Origin: an uncultured Bacteroidota bacterium
GTDB lineage: Bacteria; Bacteroidota; Bacteroidia; Chitinophagales; Chitinophagaceae
Assembly: GCA_903824665.1 (NCBI GenBank)
Contig: CAIJXT010000024.1
Span: 186,001-250,000, forward strand
Direction: 5' to 3'
DNA: 64,000 nt
The notes under the pieces are model-generated. The model did no database searches. It had not been told where the DNA came from and worked only from the letters and a program-made list of their open reading frames with translations. Shown here one piece after another: positions 54,647 through 64,000 of the stretch (position 1 is its first letter; every line of letters begins with the position of its first letter). The translations under genes were made by a program, and so were the position numbers.

Positions 54647-55927
54647 ATGAATTTTTCCCGCAGGAATTTTATACGATCAGCATCGGTACTGGCTGCAATG
54701 ACGATGAATGAAATGCAGTCGATGGCTGCGGCTATGGAAGTGCGTACCAACGGCAATACGGTAGCTGATAACGACGATGCATTCTGGGACAAAGTGCGGG
54801 TAATGTTCCCACTTTCGAAAGACCTGACCTACCTCAACAACGGAACATTCGGCCCATCGCCCTACCCTGTAATTGAAGCTGTGAAGGAGGGTATGATGGA
54901 GAATGACATGAATGGTCAATACGGAAACTGGGATGTTACAGTTAGTAAAATCGCAAAATTTGTAGGTGCCCGGGACGAAGAGATCGCACTGACACATAAC
55001 GTAACCGATGGCATCAATATAGGGTGCTGGGGCATACCGCTGAAGCGGGGTGACGAGGTCATTATTACTACCCACGAACACTCCGGCAATGCAATGCCCT
55101 GGATGAACCGTCAGAAACAACACGGCATAGTTGTAAAAACCTATACACCTGCCTCTACTGCTGCTGAAACACTAACCCGTATCAACGACCTGATCAGTAA
55201 GAAGACAAGGGCAATAGGCACACCACATATACCTTGTACACAGGGGCAGATACTACCTATTAAGGAGATCTGCACACTGGCACGTGACAAGAACATGTTC
55301 TCGATTATAGACGGCGCACATGGCCCGGGCATGATACCTCTGGATCTGCATGATATAGGGTGTGACACCTACGCCAGCTGCTCGCACAAATGGATGCTGG
55401 GCCCGAAGGGTACCGGATTCCTTTATGTACGCAAAGACTTTCAGGATACGTTGTCGCCTCTCACTGTGGGTGCAGGCAGCGATAACGGCAAGTGGGATCT
55501 TATGGCTACACCTGTAGTAACAGGTGACTATGTAGGTAATGCACACCGCTACTATGCAGGCACCCAATCCAATGGCCTGTATGCCGGGGTCGTGGCAGCA
55601 ATTGACTTTATTGAAATGATAGGTGCGGAGAATATTTACAAACGGCTAAAGCATCTGGGCAAGTATACCCAGGATAGTCTGCTGGCCTTTGGCGACAAGA
55701 TAGAATTGCTAACGCCTACGGAAGAGCGCTCCCGCGGGCCGGTTAACGGTTTCCGTATACGGGGTACTGACTTCCAAAAATTCTTTGGTATGTGCTCCCA
55801 GAAAAAGATCCGTATCAGAGGGGTAAACGAAAACGGGCTAAATTCACTACGGGTATCGACCCATATATACAACAACAAGCAAGAGATTGATAAGTTGATG
55901 AGCGTTGTGAAAGAAGCCATAGGATAA
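54647..55927 (+). CDS. Tat-signal class V aminotransferase-fold PLP enzyme
   Basis: The ATG at 54647 gives MNFSRRNFIRSASVLAAMT, a twin-arginine signal (SRRNFIR) followed by a hydrophobic stretch. The rest (about 45-425) is the class V aminotransferase/cysteine desulfurase fold, with LNNGTFGPSP, THNVTDGINIGCWG, TTHEHSGNAMPW, IIDGAHGPGM and the PLP lysine region SCSHKWMLGPKGTGFLYV. It resembles isopenicillin-N-epimerase-like and desulfurase-like proteins. Folded, cofactor-bearing export via Tat explains the signal. The substrate is unknown. The upstream 137 bp show no clear promoter. Confidence 0.88.
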   Translation: MNFSRRNFIRSASVLAAMTMNEMQSMAAAMEVRTNGNTVADNDDAFWDKVRVMFPLSKDLTYLNNGTFGPSPYPVIEAVKEGMMENDMNGQYGNWDVTVSKIAKFVGARDEEIALTHNVTDGINIGCWGIPLKRGDEVIITTHEHSGNAMPWMNRQKQHGIVVKTYTPASTAAETLTRINDLISKKTRAIGTPHIPCTQGQILPIKEICTLARDKNMFSIIDGAHGPGMIPLDLHDIGCDTYASCSHKWMLGPKGTGFLYVRKDFQDTLSPLTVGAGSDNGKWDLMATPVVTGDYVGNAHRYYAGTQSNGLYAGVVAAIDFIEMIGAENIYKRLKHLGKYTQDSLLAFGDKIELLTPTEERSRGPVNGFRIRGTDFQKFFGMCSQKKIRIRGVNENGLNSLRVSTHIYNNKQEIDKLMSVVKEAIG

Positions 55928-55971
55928 ATAGCTTGAAAGCAAAATCACAACCTGCTTCCTACCAGAAATCA

Positions 55972-57954
55972 CTACTCTGATAACGCGACTATTTCATGGA
56001 TAATCTTATCCATTTCCTCCAATTTCTCGAGCAAACTGGCCGTCATCATTTCGCGGTCTGCGTCCGTCACCTCCGGATCCGATAGGTAATCCAGAATGCC
56101 GATCATCGTTGCCAGCGGACCGCGCAGCTTGTGCGATTGTACCCAGGCTATATCTCTGAGCTGTTTATTGCTCGTTTCCAGTTTTGTGATGAGCCTCACA
56201 TACTCTGTTATATCCCTCCTGAAACAACTGACACCCGACAAATTACCTTGCTCATCCCTAATGGGTCTGAAGCGCACTTCCACATCGGGTGTATTTCCAT
56301 TGACCGACATACCCTTCTCTACGATGTCGTACGGGTGTCCGGCCAGAACTGTTTCGTATCCGTCAACCAATTTTGCATACCTTTCAGGTGACAACATTTT
56401 GACTGGATCTGGCGTACCTGTCCTGGGTTCTACACCAAAAACCAAAATAAAATACTCTCTGTAAGCTTTGTTGAATGCCAGCAAATTAAATTCGCGATCG
56501 ACAGACCATAAAAAATCGTCAGTATTTTCAATCAAGGCCATAAAGTTCAGCTCATCCTGTCTGATCTTTCTGCGAAGTAGCTCCTCTTTCTTCGCACTCT
56601 CGTCCTTAATCTTTTTGTTCGTATCCTCCAATACAAGCGACTTCTGCTTGTACTTTCTAAACGAACTGAAAATAGCTAACAGAACCACTAAAGACAACAC
56701 AATAGTCAATACAAGAATTATGTTTTGCTGCGCCCTGATCCGGACATCTTTCTCGAGCGAAATGATCTGTTTTTCATGCCCGATATTGTCCATTCCATTT
56801 TGCAGATCATTCTTCAGAATTCTATTGGTAACAGTCCATTTTTCTTCTCTTACAGAATCACGCCTGTGTATAAAGGAAATCGCCTCCTGGTATAAGTGCT
56901 TATCAAAATAGTAACGCGCATAAACTTCTGTACTCCTCAGGTCGAATTCGAGGTTTTCTTCTGTTGTACGAATGAGTCGCAAGCGCTTATCCACACTATC
57001 AAACTCCGCCAACAAATCACCAGCAGCATTGATTTGTCCTTTGTCCATGAGCAAGTCAGCAAACTTTAATAAATTATACTGCCGGTCAGCGATATTCCTG
57101 CCTGTCATTCTGCTCAGTGCAATGCTGCGTTCAAAGTACAACTCAGCAGAGTCTGTTTGCTTCAATGAGCTGAAAACACTTCCAATATTGCCGTAAACCA
57201 CAGACAATGCTTCATCCCATTTTCTGCGGTCTGCTTTAAACAAATCTCTGCGTTCCAAAATGAATTTCAATGCTTCCCTGTAGTAATGCAAACTACTGTC
57301 ATTCATTTGTGCTTTGCCGTATGCGATACCGGTATTCGACAGTATCTCCTGCTGCCTGAAGCAGTGCTCCATAGTGGTTCTAGAACACAATGTTGAAGTG
57401 GCATATGCCATTTTGAACAAGCGTGCTGATTCTATAAACTTCTCTTCTCTGAACTGTACCATCGAAATACGAAACAAGTACACAAACTCCTCGCATGCCG
57501 AACCACTTTTCAACGCAAGATCTTTGGCTAACTCGTAATACTTGAACGCTGAATCGAAAAGCTCGTTTCTGTAAGACGCATTTGCTTTTAACATGAAAGC
57601 CCTGAACAGATGGGCTGTATCCCAGACAACTGCCTTGTCTTTCACCAGATACAAAAGGCTATCAGCATATAACAGTGCTCTCCTGCCGTTGTGGAGCTGC
57701 CCATCGTAAATATTGTACTTGTAAGCATATAGCTTGTAACGCCCCAGCGGCGAAACATCTACACCTGAAAACTGCTTATCGAGGAAATCGAGACTCTCTA
57801 CCGGTGATCCTGAATCCCGCAATGTTTCAGAAACCGCAATCAGGCTATCTACTAAACCAGTGCTTTCGATCGATCGCCGCTTCTGATTACAACCTGCCAT
57901 CATAATGATCAGGCTAATAAGAAAATAATACCAACGGCAACCATTATAATTCAT
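55972..57954 (-). CDS. PAS sensor with TPR domain and HisKA-like helix pair but no HATPase domain
   Basis: The 660-residue protein begins with a lipoprotein-like signal (LIIMMAGC). It has TPR-like helices (about 50-375), a transmembrane helix (about 403-425), a coiled coil (about 428-465) and a PAS domain (about 470-580, ending GVSCFRRDITEYVRL). A HisKA-type segment with His608 (AWVQSHKLRGPLATMIGILDYLS) leads to the C-terminal ALSE. There is no N, G1 or G2 box: the ATP-binding domain is absent, and the stop codon follows directly. It is the second gene after a stand-alone response regulator (32 bp gap). It may be a phosphotransfer or dimerisation platform rather than a kinase. Confidence 0.85.
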   Translation of the reverse strand: MNYNGCRWYYFLISLIIMMAGCNQKRRSIESTGLVDSLIAVSETLRDSGSPVESLDFLDKQFSGVDVSPLGRYKLYAYKYNIYDGQLHNGRRALLYADSLLYLVKDKAVVWDTAHLFRAFMLKANASYRNELFDSAFKYYELAKDLALKSGSACEEFVYLFRISMVQFREEKFIESARLFKMAYATSTLCSRTTMEHCFRQQEILSNTGIAYGKAQMNDSSLHYYREALKFILERRDLFKADRRKWDEALSVVYGNIGSVFSSLKQTDSAELYFERSIALSRMTGRNIADRQYNLLKFADLLMDKGQINAAGDLLAEFDSVDKRLRLIRTTEENLEFDLRSTEVYARYYFDKHLYQEAISFIHRRDSVREEKWTVTNRILKNDLQNGMDNIGHEKQIISLEKDVRIRAQQNIILVLTIVLSLVVLLAIFSSFRKYKQKSLVLEDTNKKIKDESAKKEELLRRKIRQDELNFMALIENTDDFLWSVDREFNLLAFNKAYREYFILVFGVEPRTGTPDPVKMLSPERYAKLVDGYETVLAGHPYDIVEKGMSVNGNTPDVEVRFRPIRDEQGNLSGVSCFRRDITEYVRLITKLETSNKQLRDIAWVQSHKLRGPLATMIGILDYLSDPEVTDADREMMTASLLEKLEEMDKIIHEIVALSE

Positions 57955-57986
57955 AAAAACAATTACATACTACGAACAACATTCAT

Positions 57987-58400
57987 CTACCTGCTTAAAG
58001 ATGCTACGACAATTTCTCTGATCTTGTCTGCAGAAAACGGTTTCAAAATATAACCTGCAACCAGCGGGATCGCTTCCGCACGCTCCTTATCGGCATTACT
58101 AATCGAAGATGAAAGCATCCATATCTTCATATTTGGAAAGCTACCTGATTCAAACTGCTCAAATAGCTGCAAAAAATCCCAGCCGTTAAGACCAGGCATA
58201 TAAATATCCAGCAGCAATATTGATTCTGCAGCACTTTCCGGTGTTCCTACTAATCCGGATAAGTATCCGATAACTGTATCAACCTCCGTAAAACACCGCA
58301 CCAATGCATCGGGATAGGTTTTTTCAATAATCCGCCGGGCCAGCAAATTGTTAACCGGCACATCATCCACAAGTATAAAATCGAATCTTTTCACCAGCAC
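57987..58400 (-). CDS. Single-domain response regulator (CheY-like)
   Basis: The 137-residue receiver has FILVDDVPVNNLLARRIIEK (acidic pair Asp12/Asp13), the phospho-Asp65 in ILLLDIYMPGLNGWDF, SSSISNADKERA and Lys120 in GYILKPFSA. No output domain follows. The start is a GTG at 58400, or at 58394 two codons later; no ATG is available. It is upstream of, and probably co-transcribed with, the ATPase-less PAS sensor. Confidence 0.9.
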   Translation of the reverse strand: MLVKRFDFILVDDVPVNNLLARRIIEKTYPDALVRCFTEVDTVIGYLSGLVGTPESAAESILLLDIYMPGLNGWDFLQLFEQFESGSFPNMKIWMLSSSISNADKERAEAIPLVAGYILKPFSADKIREIVVASLSR

Positions 58401-58579
58401 AATTTATTCGCAATAAACGCATTTCTTTGTCCCTAAAGCCTGAACCGGATTAATCGGGTTAACAGGCAGGTACAGTTTAAAGCGTTTCGCCAAATGTACC
58501 AAAAACTGCTGAAACGTTTTACGCAGCTTACGCCAACCTTCACAAAACTACCCAACAGCCGTTCAATAGCTAAACAAAA

Positions 58580-58608
58580 ACGTGGCTTCACGAAATGTGA
58601 AGCCACGT
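58580..58608 (-). terminator. Intrinsic terminator of the giant adhesin gene
   Basis: The 12-bp stem ACGTGGCTTCAC (58580-58591) with GTGAAGCCACGT (58597-58608) has loop GAAAT and, on the minus strand, is followed by five T. It lies 25 bp beyond the adhesin stop. Confidence 0.88.
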
Positions 58609-58633
58609 CAATTAAAATTCAGAAAGGTCGGTT

Positions 58634-61600
58634 TTAGTTCTTAACAAACGTTCTACCGGCAACCTTGATTCCGTTATTTATAAACATTACAGAGTAGATA
58701 CCTGAAGGCAAATTGGCTACATTGATACTACCCTTTCCGTTAACCAGCTCAGCAGCTTCGAGCTCTTTACCCAGCATATCAATCAACCTGATCGAAATTT
58801 CGTCAGACTTGCTGATACCTTTCACCTCAATGTTGATCCTTGAATCAGCTGGGTTAGGGAACAAACGGATATCAATTGCACCTGTCATAGCAGGATCGAT
58901 TTCCGTTGGCGGGTTGTAATACACTTTCTGGAAGCAACCACCACGCTCAGCTATTACCCAGTAACGCCTGTTGGTGAAATCCGGTACTGGCATATAGTAT
59001 GACTGCTGGTATGCACCGTATATCATAGTTGAATCCAAAGATGTTGCATCATCATAACCCCACTGGTAGCTATCAGATGTATTATCAGTGCAGATAAACT
59101 CGTTGGCAAAATATTTCACTTCAGGACTGAAAGCTGAATCGGTTTTGATACGTGCAACAAAACTGTCTGTAGCGAAACAACCTGTACTTGTGATCTGTGT
59201 GATCAGACGAACAGTAGCTGTTCCTGCACCATGGAAGCTGATAATCGCGTTCTGCTTGTCGCCTGCTGATGTTGCATATACTTCTCCGTTATCAACAGTC
59301 CAAGTATATGTATTGCCTGCAGATGCAGGGAACTCAGCACTGAAGTTGCGGAACAGCGTGTTGGCGCAAAGAACAGTATCAGGATGAATCTTGATCGCAA
59401 TTTTAGGAGCCATTGTATACACTGTAATTACAATAGTTGCGTAGTCAATTCCGCAGTCTGTAGTAACACCGTAACTGATGGTAGCAGTTCCTGCAGACAT
59501 ACCGGTTACTACACCAGCACTTGTAACTGCAGCGACAGCAGAGTTGCTTGAACTCCATGTACCGCCAGATATAGTTGTTGCCAATGTAGATACGTAATTG
59601 ATACAAAGACCAGTGGTACCAGACAATGTACCTGCATCAGGCTCTGGCTTAACCAGTATGCTGAATGTAGCAGTGTCCGCATCACAATCGTTTGTAACGA
59701 TGTAAGAAATAACCGCTGTACCAACTGCCACACCTGTTACAGCACCAGTAGCACTTACTGACGCTACAGAAGCATTACTACTGCTCCAAACACCACCCGG
59801 TGCAGCATCAACCAATGTAACTACCTGACCGAAACAAACAGATGCCGGACCAGAAATAGAGCCCGCATTTGAAAGCGCTTTAACTTTTACGTTAAGGGTT
59901 GTGATACAACCTGCACCAATTGTATAAGTTATAGTAGCTGTGTTAGCCGAAACGCCTGTTACAACACCTGTTGCATTAACGGAAGCGATTGTAGCATCAC
60001 TGCTGCTCCATGTTCCACCTGGTGTAGCATCAGAAAGCGCAGTTGTAGCGCCTACACACACGCTGTCCGTTCCTGTGATTGCCACCGGAATAGGATCAAC
60101 AGTAAGCGCAGCCAATGCATAACATCCTGCAAGCGGTGTAGCGTAGCTAATGGTTACAGGACCTGCTGTAACACCCGTTACAACACCTGTAGAAGAGCCT
60201 ACTGTAGCAACTGCGACATTACTGCTCGACCAAACACCACCAACAAAATCATTTGCAAGGGTAATTGAAGCAAGTTCGCACACATTTGAAACACCTGTTA
60301 TAGGATTCAATGTTGGTTCTACAGTCACCAAACGTGTCTGGTAGCATGAAGCACCGATCGTGTAGGTTATGGTTGAAGTACCAACTCCTGTTGCGGTAGC
60401 ATTACCAAAAGCATCGATGCTTGCTACTGCTGGATTGCTGGAACTCCAGGAACCACCCGATACAGGATTACCAAGTACGGTAGATGTTCCGAGACAAATT
60501 TCAGCAAGACCTGTGATTGCCGGTGGTACCGGGTTGATCGTTACCTGCTGTGTCTCATAACAACCGGTTGCAAGCAATGTATAAGTAATTGTAGATGTTC
60601 CACTGTTCACACCGGTAATAACACCAGTAGTTGAACCTATAGTAGCCACGGTTGCATCACTGCTTGACCATGTACCGAAAGGAGTAGGATTAGTAACTAC
60701 ACCTGTTGAACCCGAGCAAACCGCCAGCGTACCTGTGATACTGCCAGGTAGAGGATTAACAACAACTATTGCGGTAGAAAGACAACCAGTTGGCAGCAGA
60801 TATGTTACAACCGAAGAACCAGCGGCAACGCCTGTAACCAAACCTGTTGTAGAACCGATCAGTGCTTTAGTAAGGTCGCTGCTAGACCATGTACCACCAG
60901 GTGTACTATTAGAAAGCGTTGTGAAAGAACCTACACATACAAATGTTGAACCACCTATTGGTGATGCACCCGGATTAACAGATACTGTACGTACAGCCTT
61001 GCAGCCAGTGCCCAGAAGAGTATAAGTAATATTTGAAGTACCTATCGCGACACCTGTTACCACTCCAGTAGTGAGATTTATTGGAGCAATTGACGGTGCA
61101 CTTGATGTCCAGATGCCAGTACCCGGTGTTGCATTGTCCAGATCTGTTGTCAAACCCTGACAAACACTATCAACACCAGTGATTGGCAATGGTGCAGGAT
61201 TTACCGTTACAGAGAATCCAACAGAACAACCACCTGGCAATTCATAATTAATAGTAACCGTACCAGCGGCATTACCAGTAACCACACCTGTAATATCGTT
61301 TACAGAAGCAATGGTGATATCACCTGTTGTCCAAGTACCACCAGCCACTGTATTAAACAATGTCACTGAGTCGCCAGTACAAACTTCTGCAGGCCCTGTT
61401 ATAGGTGTAGGCATTCCGTTAACCTGAATCGGAACGGATACAGAACAACCGGCGCCAACTGAGTATGTCACACTAGTAAGACCAGCACTAACACCACTAA
61501 CGATACCTGAACTGAGGCCAATAGCAGCAATAGATGGATCCGCACTGCTCCAGCTACCACCTGTTGGTGTTGTAACCAGTGCAGATGATTCGCCAACACA

Positions 61601-64000
61601 TATTTCGAAATCGCCGGTGATAGGAGCCGGAGTAGCGGTAACTGTTACGATCTTATAAGTTGAACAGCCACCTGTTAATGTATATCTTACCGTATCAGTA
61701 CCTGCACCAACACCAGTTACCACGCCAGTAGAAGGTTCTACTGTGGTGATACTTGCATCCACATTAGACCAAACACCACCTGAAACAGCATTGGTTAAAG
61801 TAGTTGTTGCACCTGTACAGATATTTGTGATACCTGCAATTGCAGCTGGCAAAGGGTGTACTGTAGCTACCAAATATACCTGGCAACCAGAAAGCGAATA
61901 AGTAATAATGCTTGTACCGGCATTTACACCCGTCAGCAAACCTGTTGAAACATGTACAGTTGCACGTGAAGGGATAGAACTTGTCCATACGCCACCGGTA
62001 GTAACACTTTCGAGCAAGCTTGATGAACCGATACACACACTACCCGAACCAGTGATTGGCGAAGGCAGATCCAGTACATTCATAGTAACGGTACGGCTAC
62101 AACCACTTGCCAACGTATAACTGATTACAGAAGTGCCGGGTGTGATGCCGGTAACTACACCTGAAACCGATATTGTAGCAATTGTTTCGTCTTCACTTGT
62201 CCATGTACCACCACTCGTAGTGTTCGTAAGCGTAACCGTGTTACCCACACAAACATTGTTGACACCCAGTATAGTTGCCGGATTTGAACTAATAGTAACG
62301 ATCGTTGTTGTACGACAACCGGTTGGCATCATATACGTAATGGCTGCTGTTCCTGCTGATACACCAGTTACAACCCCTGTTGTGCCATCAATTGTAGCCC
62401 TGATCGGATTGCCCGAGCTCCAGGTACCACCCAAACTCAGATTATCAAGATCTGAAGTAGTACCTACACAAATATTTGCATCACCTGTTATTGCATTCGG
62501 CAAAGGATTTACTGTTACCTGTGCTGTTGCGATACATCCTGAAGGCGCTGTATAAACTATAGTAGAAAGACCATCTGTAAGGCCTGACACCAGACCATTA
62601 GTAATACCTATCGTAGCAACAAGCGTATTAGAACTTGTCCAGCTTCCACCTGGTGTAAGACTGCTCAAACTGGAGTTAGATCCCTGACAGAACATCAGCG
62701 TTCCTGAAATAGCTGAAGGCATTGGAGATACAGAAACCATCTTGATAGCAAAACAGCCACTGCCCATTACATAAGAGATTACTGAAGTACCTGCAGAGTT
62801 GCCTGTTACAACACCGTTGGTACCAACGAGTGCAACAAAAGGATTGCTGCTGCTCCATGTACCTCCAAGCGTAGTAGATATAAAGGTTGTAGTACCACCC
62901 ACACAAACATTAGTTACACCTGTAATTGGTGCAGGTACCGGCAACACAGTTACTTCTGTTGTAGTGAGGCATCCTGTTCCCATCCGGTAAGTGATTGTAG
63001 ATGTACCATTCGCAACACCTGTTACTACTCCACTTGTCACACCAATTGTCGCATTTGCAGTGCTTCCGCTCGACCATGTACCACCTGGTGTAACTGTAGC
63101 CAGCGTAGTAGTACCACCTTCGCAGACAGTGCCTGTACCGGTAATTGCTGCAGGCAATGGATGAACTGTCACAATTCGCGTGTTAGCACAACCGTTGCTT
63201 GTAAGTGTATAGCTGATAGTAGCTGTGCCAGGTATAATACCAACAACTACTCCTGAACCAGAACCAACAGACGCCGTGCCGGGTGCGCTACTTGTCCATT
63301 CGCCACCTGCTGTAGACGAAGTAAGCAGTGTAGAAAGGTTTACACAAACAGCTGCTGTACCTGTTATATTAGCAGGCAGACTATTAATTGTTATGTTAGT
63401 TACACTTTTGCAACCTGTAGGCATTGTGTAAGTAATGTTTACATTTCCTGCATTTACCGGAGTCACAATACCTGTTGGCAAACTTACTGTTGCTACAGTG
63501 GTGCTGCCTGAAGTCCAAAGACCGCCTGGCAATGCATTAAGCAATGTGCCAGTAGTACCCAGACACACACTTGTAGAACCTGTTGCCGGTGGAGGTGTAG
63601 GGTTAACCGTTACGATAACTGAACGGTTGCAACCTGTACCCAATGCATATGTGATACCTGCTGTACCAGCAGTCAACCCATTAACAACACCGAATGCTGA
63701 TACATTAGCAACTGATGGCGCATCTGATGCCCATACACCACCTGCAGGAGATGAAGTCAAGGCAGTAGTGAGACCAGAACAAACAGTAGTAAGACCTGAA
63801 ATTACTGTTGGAACCGGCTGAACGGTAACTACCATAGTAGCCCTGCAACCTGAAGATAAAGCATAAGATATAGTGGTACTGCCAGCGGCAATGCCTGTTA
63901 CAATACCTGTAGCATCAACTGTAGCTGCGCTCATATTAGAGCTGCTCCATGTACCACCTGCTGATGCATTAGATAGTATAGTAGTTCCGCCAGCTGCACA
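58634..64000 (-). CDS. Giant T9SS type A cargo with at least 21 Ig-like (Big_2-type) repeats; 5' end outside window
   Basis: The frame is open from the stop at 58634 to the right edge (at least 1788 residues), and the internal Met at 63934 is not the start. At least 21 tandem repeats of about 67-70 residues follow the pattern GGTWSSSxxxVATVxxxTGVVTGVxAGTxxITYxxxxGCxxxxxVTVxPxPxxITGxxxVCVGxxTTLxN, as in bacterial Ig-like group 2 domains. A C-terminal region (about the last 330 residues of the frame) contains one more beta-sandwich and ends LFPNPADSRINIEVKG...NLPSGIYSVMFINNGIKVAGRTFVKN, a type A T9SS sorting domain. It is probably a long surface adhesin fibre. Each repeat has a conserved Cys pair that could stabilise it. 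Confidence 0.93.
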   Translation of the reverse strand, partial: CAAGGTTILSNASAGGTWSSSNMSAATVDATGIVTGIAAGSTTISYALSSGCRATMVVTVQPVPTVISGLTTVCSGLTTALTSSPAGGVWASDAPSVANVSAFGVVNGLTAGTAGITYALGTGCNRSVIVTVNPTPPPATGSTSVCLGTTGTLLNALPGGLWTSGSTTVATVSLPTGIVTPVNAGNVNITYTMPTGCKSVTNITINSLPANITGTAAVCVNLSTLLTSSTAGGEWTSSAPGTASVGSGSGVVVGIIPGTATISYTLTSNGCANTRIVTVHPLPAAITGTGTVCEGGTTTLATVTPGGTWSSGSTANATIGVTSGVVTGVANGTSTITYRMGTGCLTTTEVTVLPVPAPITGVTNVCVGGTTTFISTTLGGTWSSSNPFVALVGTNGVVTGNSAGTSVISYVMGSGCFAIKMVSVSPMPSAISGTLMFCQGSNSSLSSLTPGGSWTSSNTLVATIGITNGLVSGLTDGLSTIVYTAPSGCIATAQVTVNPLPNAITGDANICVGTTSDLDNLSLGGTWSSGNPIRATIDGTTGVVTGVSAGTAAITYMMPTGCRTTTIVTISSNPATILGVNNVCVGNTVTLTNTTSGGTWTSEDETIATISVSGVVTGITPGTSVISYTLASGCSRTVTMNVLDLPSPITGSGSVCIGSSSLLESVTTGGVWTSSIPSRATVHVSTGLLTGVNAGTSIITYSLSGCQVYLVATVHPLPAAIAGITNICTGATTTLTNAVSGGVWSNVDASITTVEPSTGVVTGVGAGTDTVRYTLTGGCSTYKIVTVTATPAPITGDFEICVGESSALVTTPTGGSWSSADPSIAAIGLSSGIVSGVSAGLTSVTYSVGAGCSVSVPIQVNGMPTPITGPAEVCTGDSVTLFNTVAGGTWTTGDITIASVNDITGVVTGNAAGTVTINYELPGGCSVGFSVTVNPAPLPITGVDSVCQGLTTDLDNATPGTGIWTSSAPSIAPINLTTGVVTGVAIGTSNITYTLLGTGCKAVRTVSVNPGASPIGGSTFVCVGSFTTLSNSTPGGTWSSSDLTKALIGSTTGLVTGVAAGSSVVTYLLPTGCLSTAIVVVNPLPGSITGTLAVCSGSTGVVTNPTPFGTWSSSDATVATIGSTTGVITGVNSGTSTITYTLLATGCYETQQVTINPVPPAITGLAEICLGTSTVLGNPVSGGSWSSSNPAVASIDAFGNATATGVGTSTITYTIGASCYQTRLVTVEPTLNPITGVSNVCELASITLANDFVGGVWSSSNVAVATVGSSTGVVTGVTAGPVTISYATPLAGCYALAALTVDPIPVAITGTDSVCVGATTALSDATPGGTWSSSDATIASVNATGVVTGVSANTATITYTIGAGCITTLNVKVKALSNAGSISGPASVCFGQVVTLVDAAPGGVWSSSNASVASVSATGAVTGVAVGTAVISYIVTNDCDADTATFSILVKPEPDAGTLSGTTGLCINYVSTLATTISGGTWSSSNSAVAAVTSAGVVTGMSAGTATISYGVTTDCGIDYATIVITVYTMAPKIAIKIHPDTVLCANTLFRNFSAEFPASAGNTYTWTVDNGEVYATSAGDKQNAIISFHGAGTATVRLITQITSTGCFATDSFVARIKTDSAFSPEVKYFANEFICTDNTSDSYQWGYDDATSLDSTMIYGAYQQSYYMPVPDFTNRRYWVIAERGGCFQKVYYNPPTEIDPAMTGAIDIRLFPNPADSRINIEVKGISKSDEISIRLIDMLGKELEAAELVNGKGSINVANLPSGIYSVMFINNGIKVAGRTFVKN
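59425..64000 (-). repeat. Tandem repeat array of about 204-210-bp units coding Ig-like domains
   Basis: The coding repeats recur every 67-70 codons through the edge of the window, with high local DNA similarity around the GG-x-W-S-S-S and V-T-G-V segments. The array is protein-coding, not CRISPR. Unit number may vary by recombination between strains and may be misassembled in short-read data. Confidence 0.88.

Noticed and set aside
59425..64000. CRISPR-like regular repetition
   Set aside because: Units are about 205 bp, code continuously in one frame and encode Ig-like domains; there are no short palindromic repeats with unique spacers.

Overview
The window is a chromosomal segment of a Bacteroidota bacterium, most likely from the Chitinophagales/Chitinophagaceae side of the phylum. 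The evidence is a type IX secretion (T9SS) cargo set with both type A and type B C-terminal sorting domains, a PorP/SprF-PorE-like module, the gliding lipoprotein GldD, an S46 dipeptidyl peptidase, a TPR-type hybrid sensor with an AraC-type output domain, and promoters of the Bacteroidota form (TTTG, a spacer of about 18-20, then TAnnTTTG). I saw no tRNA, rRNA, CRISPR array, transposase or phage gene. It looks like a stable housekeeping region with envelope and surface accessory genes inserted.

Layout. 1-1.5 kb: plsY (cut by the edge), prmA and a small YeaQ-type membrane protein. 1.5-8.4 kb: a minus-strand T9SS module of a large choice-of-anchor-L/PKD cargo, then PorP/SprF, then a PorE-like OmpA protein, with an internal terminator before the last gene. 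8.5-13.3 kb: Rieske oxygenase, NAD kinase, BamA/TamA-like barrel and a DUF2911/TPR protein. 13.5-18.2 kb: yidC, a PBP1-fold periplasmic protein and a transglutaminase-like protein. 18.8-21.5 kb: SUMF1-domain protein, TPR protein and GyrI-like protein. 21.5-25.7 kb: guaA, DUF3467, gldD, trmH and a phosphopantetheinyl transferase. 25.7-30.5 kb: hybrid sensor kinase, glycosyltransferase 2 and DUF58. 30.5-33.1 kb: the DUF177-rpmF-plsX operon plus an alpha/beta hydrolase. 33.3-35.6 kb: a BlaI/M56 (BlaR1-like) pair under two near-identical palindromic operators. 35.8-41.1 kb: DUF2157, a lipoprotein, trxA, a CAP protein and a DPP11-like S46 peptidase. 41.2-49.4 kb: a second type B cargo, an AhpC/AhpD pair, an orphan histidine kinase, an S41 peptidase and a universal stress protein. 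49.3-55.9 kb: a VOC-VOC-GNAT fusion, pfkA, guaB, a membrane protein and a Tat-signal PLP enzyme. 56-64 kb: a PAS sensor lacking an ATPase domain with its response regulator, then a giant Ig-like repeat adhesin (type A CTD) that runs off the right edge.

Functional themes. Surface display and secretion recur: two type B cargos, one type A cargo, one PorP, one PorE-like protein and GldD. Phospholipid synthesis is represented by plsX and plsY, and purine synthesis by guaA and guaB. The observations most worth a second look are the ATPase-less PAS sensor/response-regulator pair, a dispersed intergenic repeat present in two inverted copies, the palindrome inside the apparently leaderless guaB promoter, the double BlaI operator, and the giant adhesin with at least 21 Ig-like repeats.
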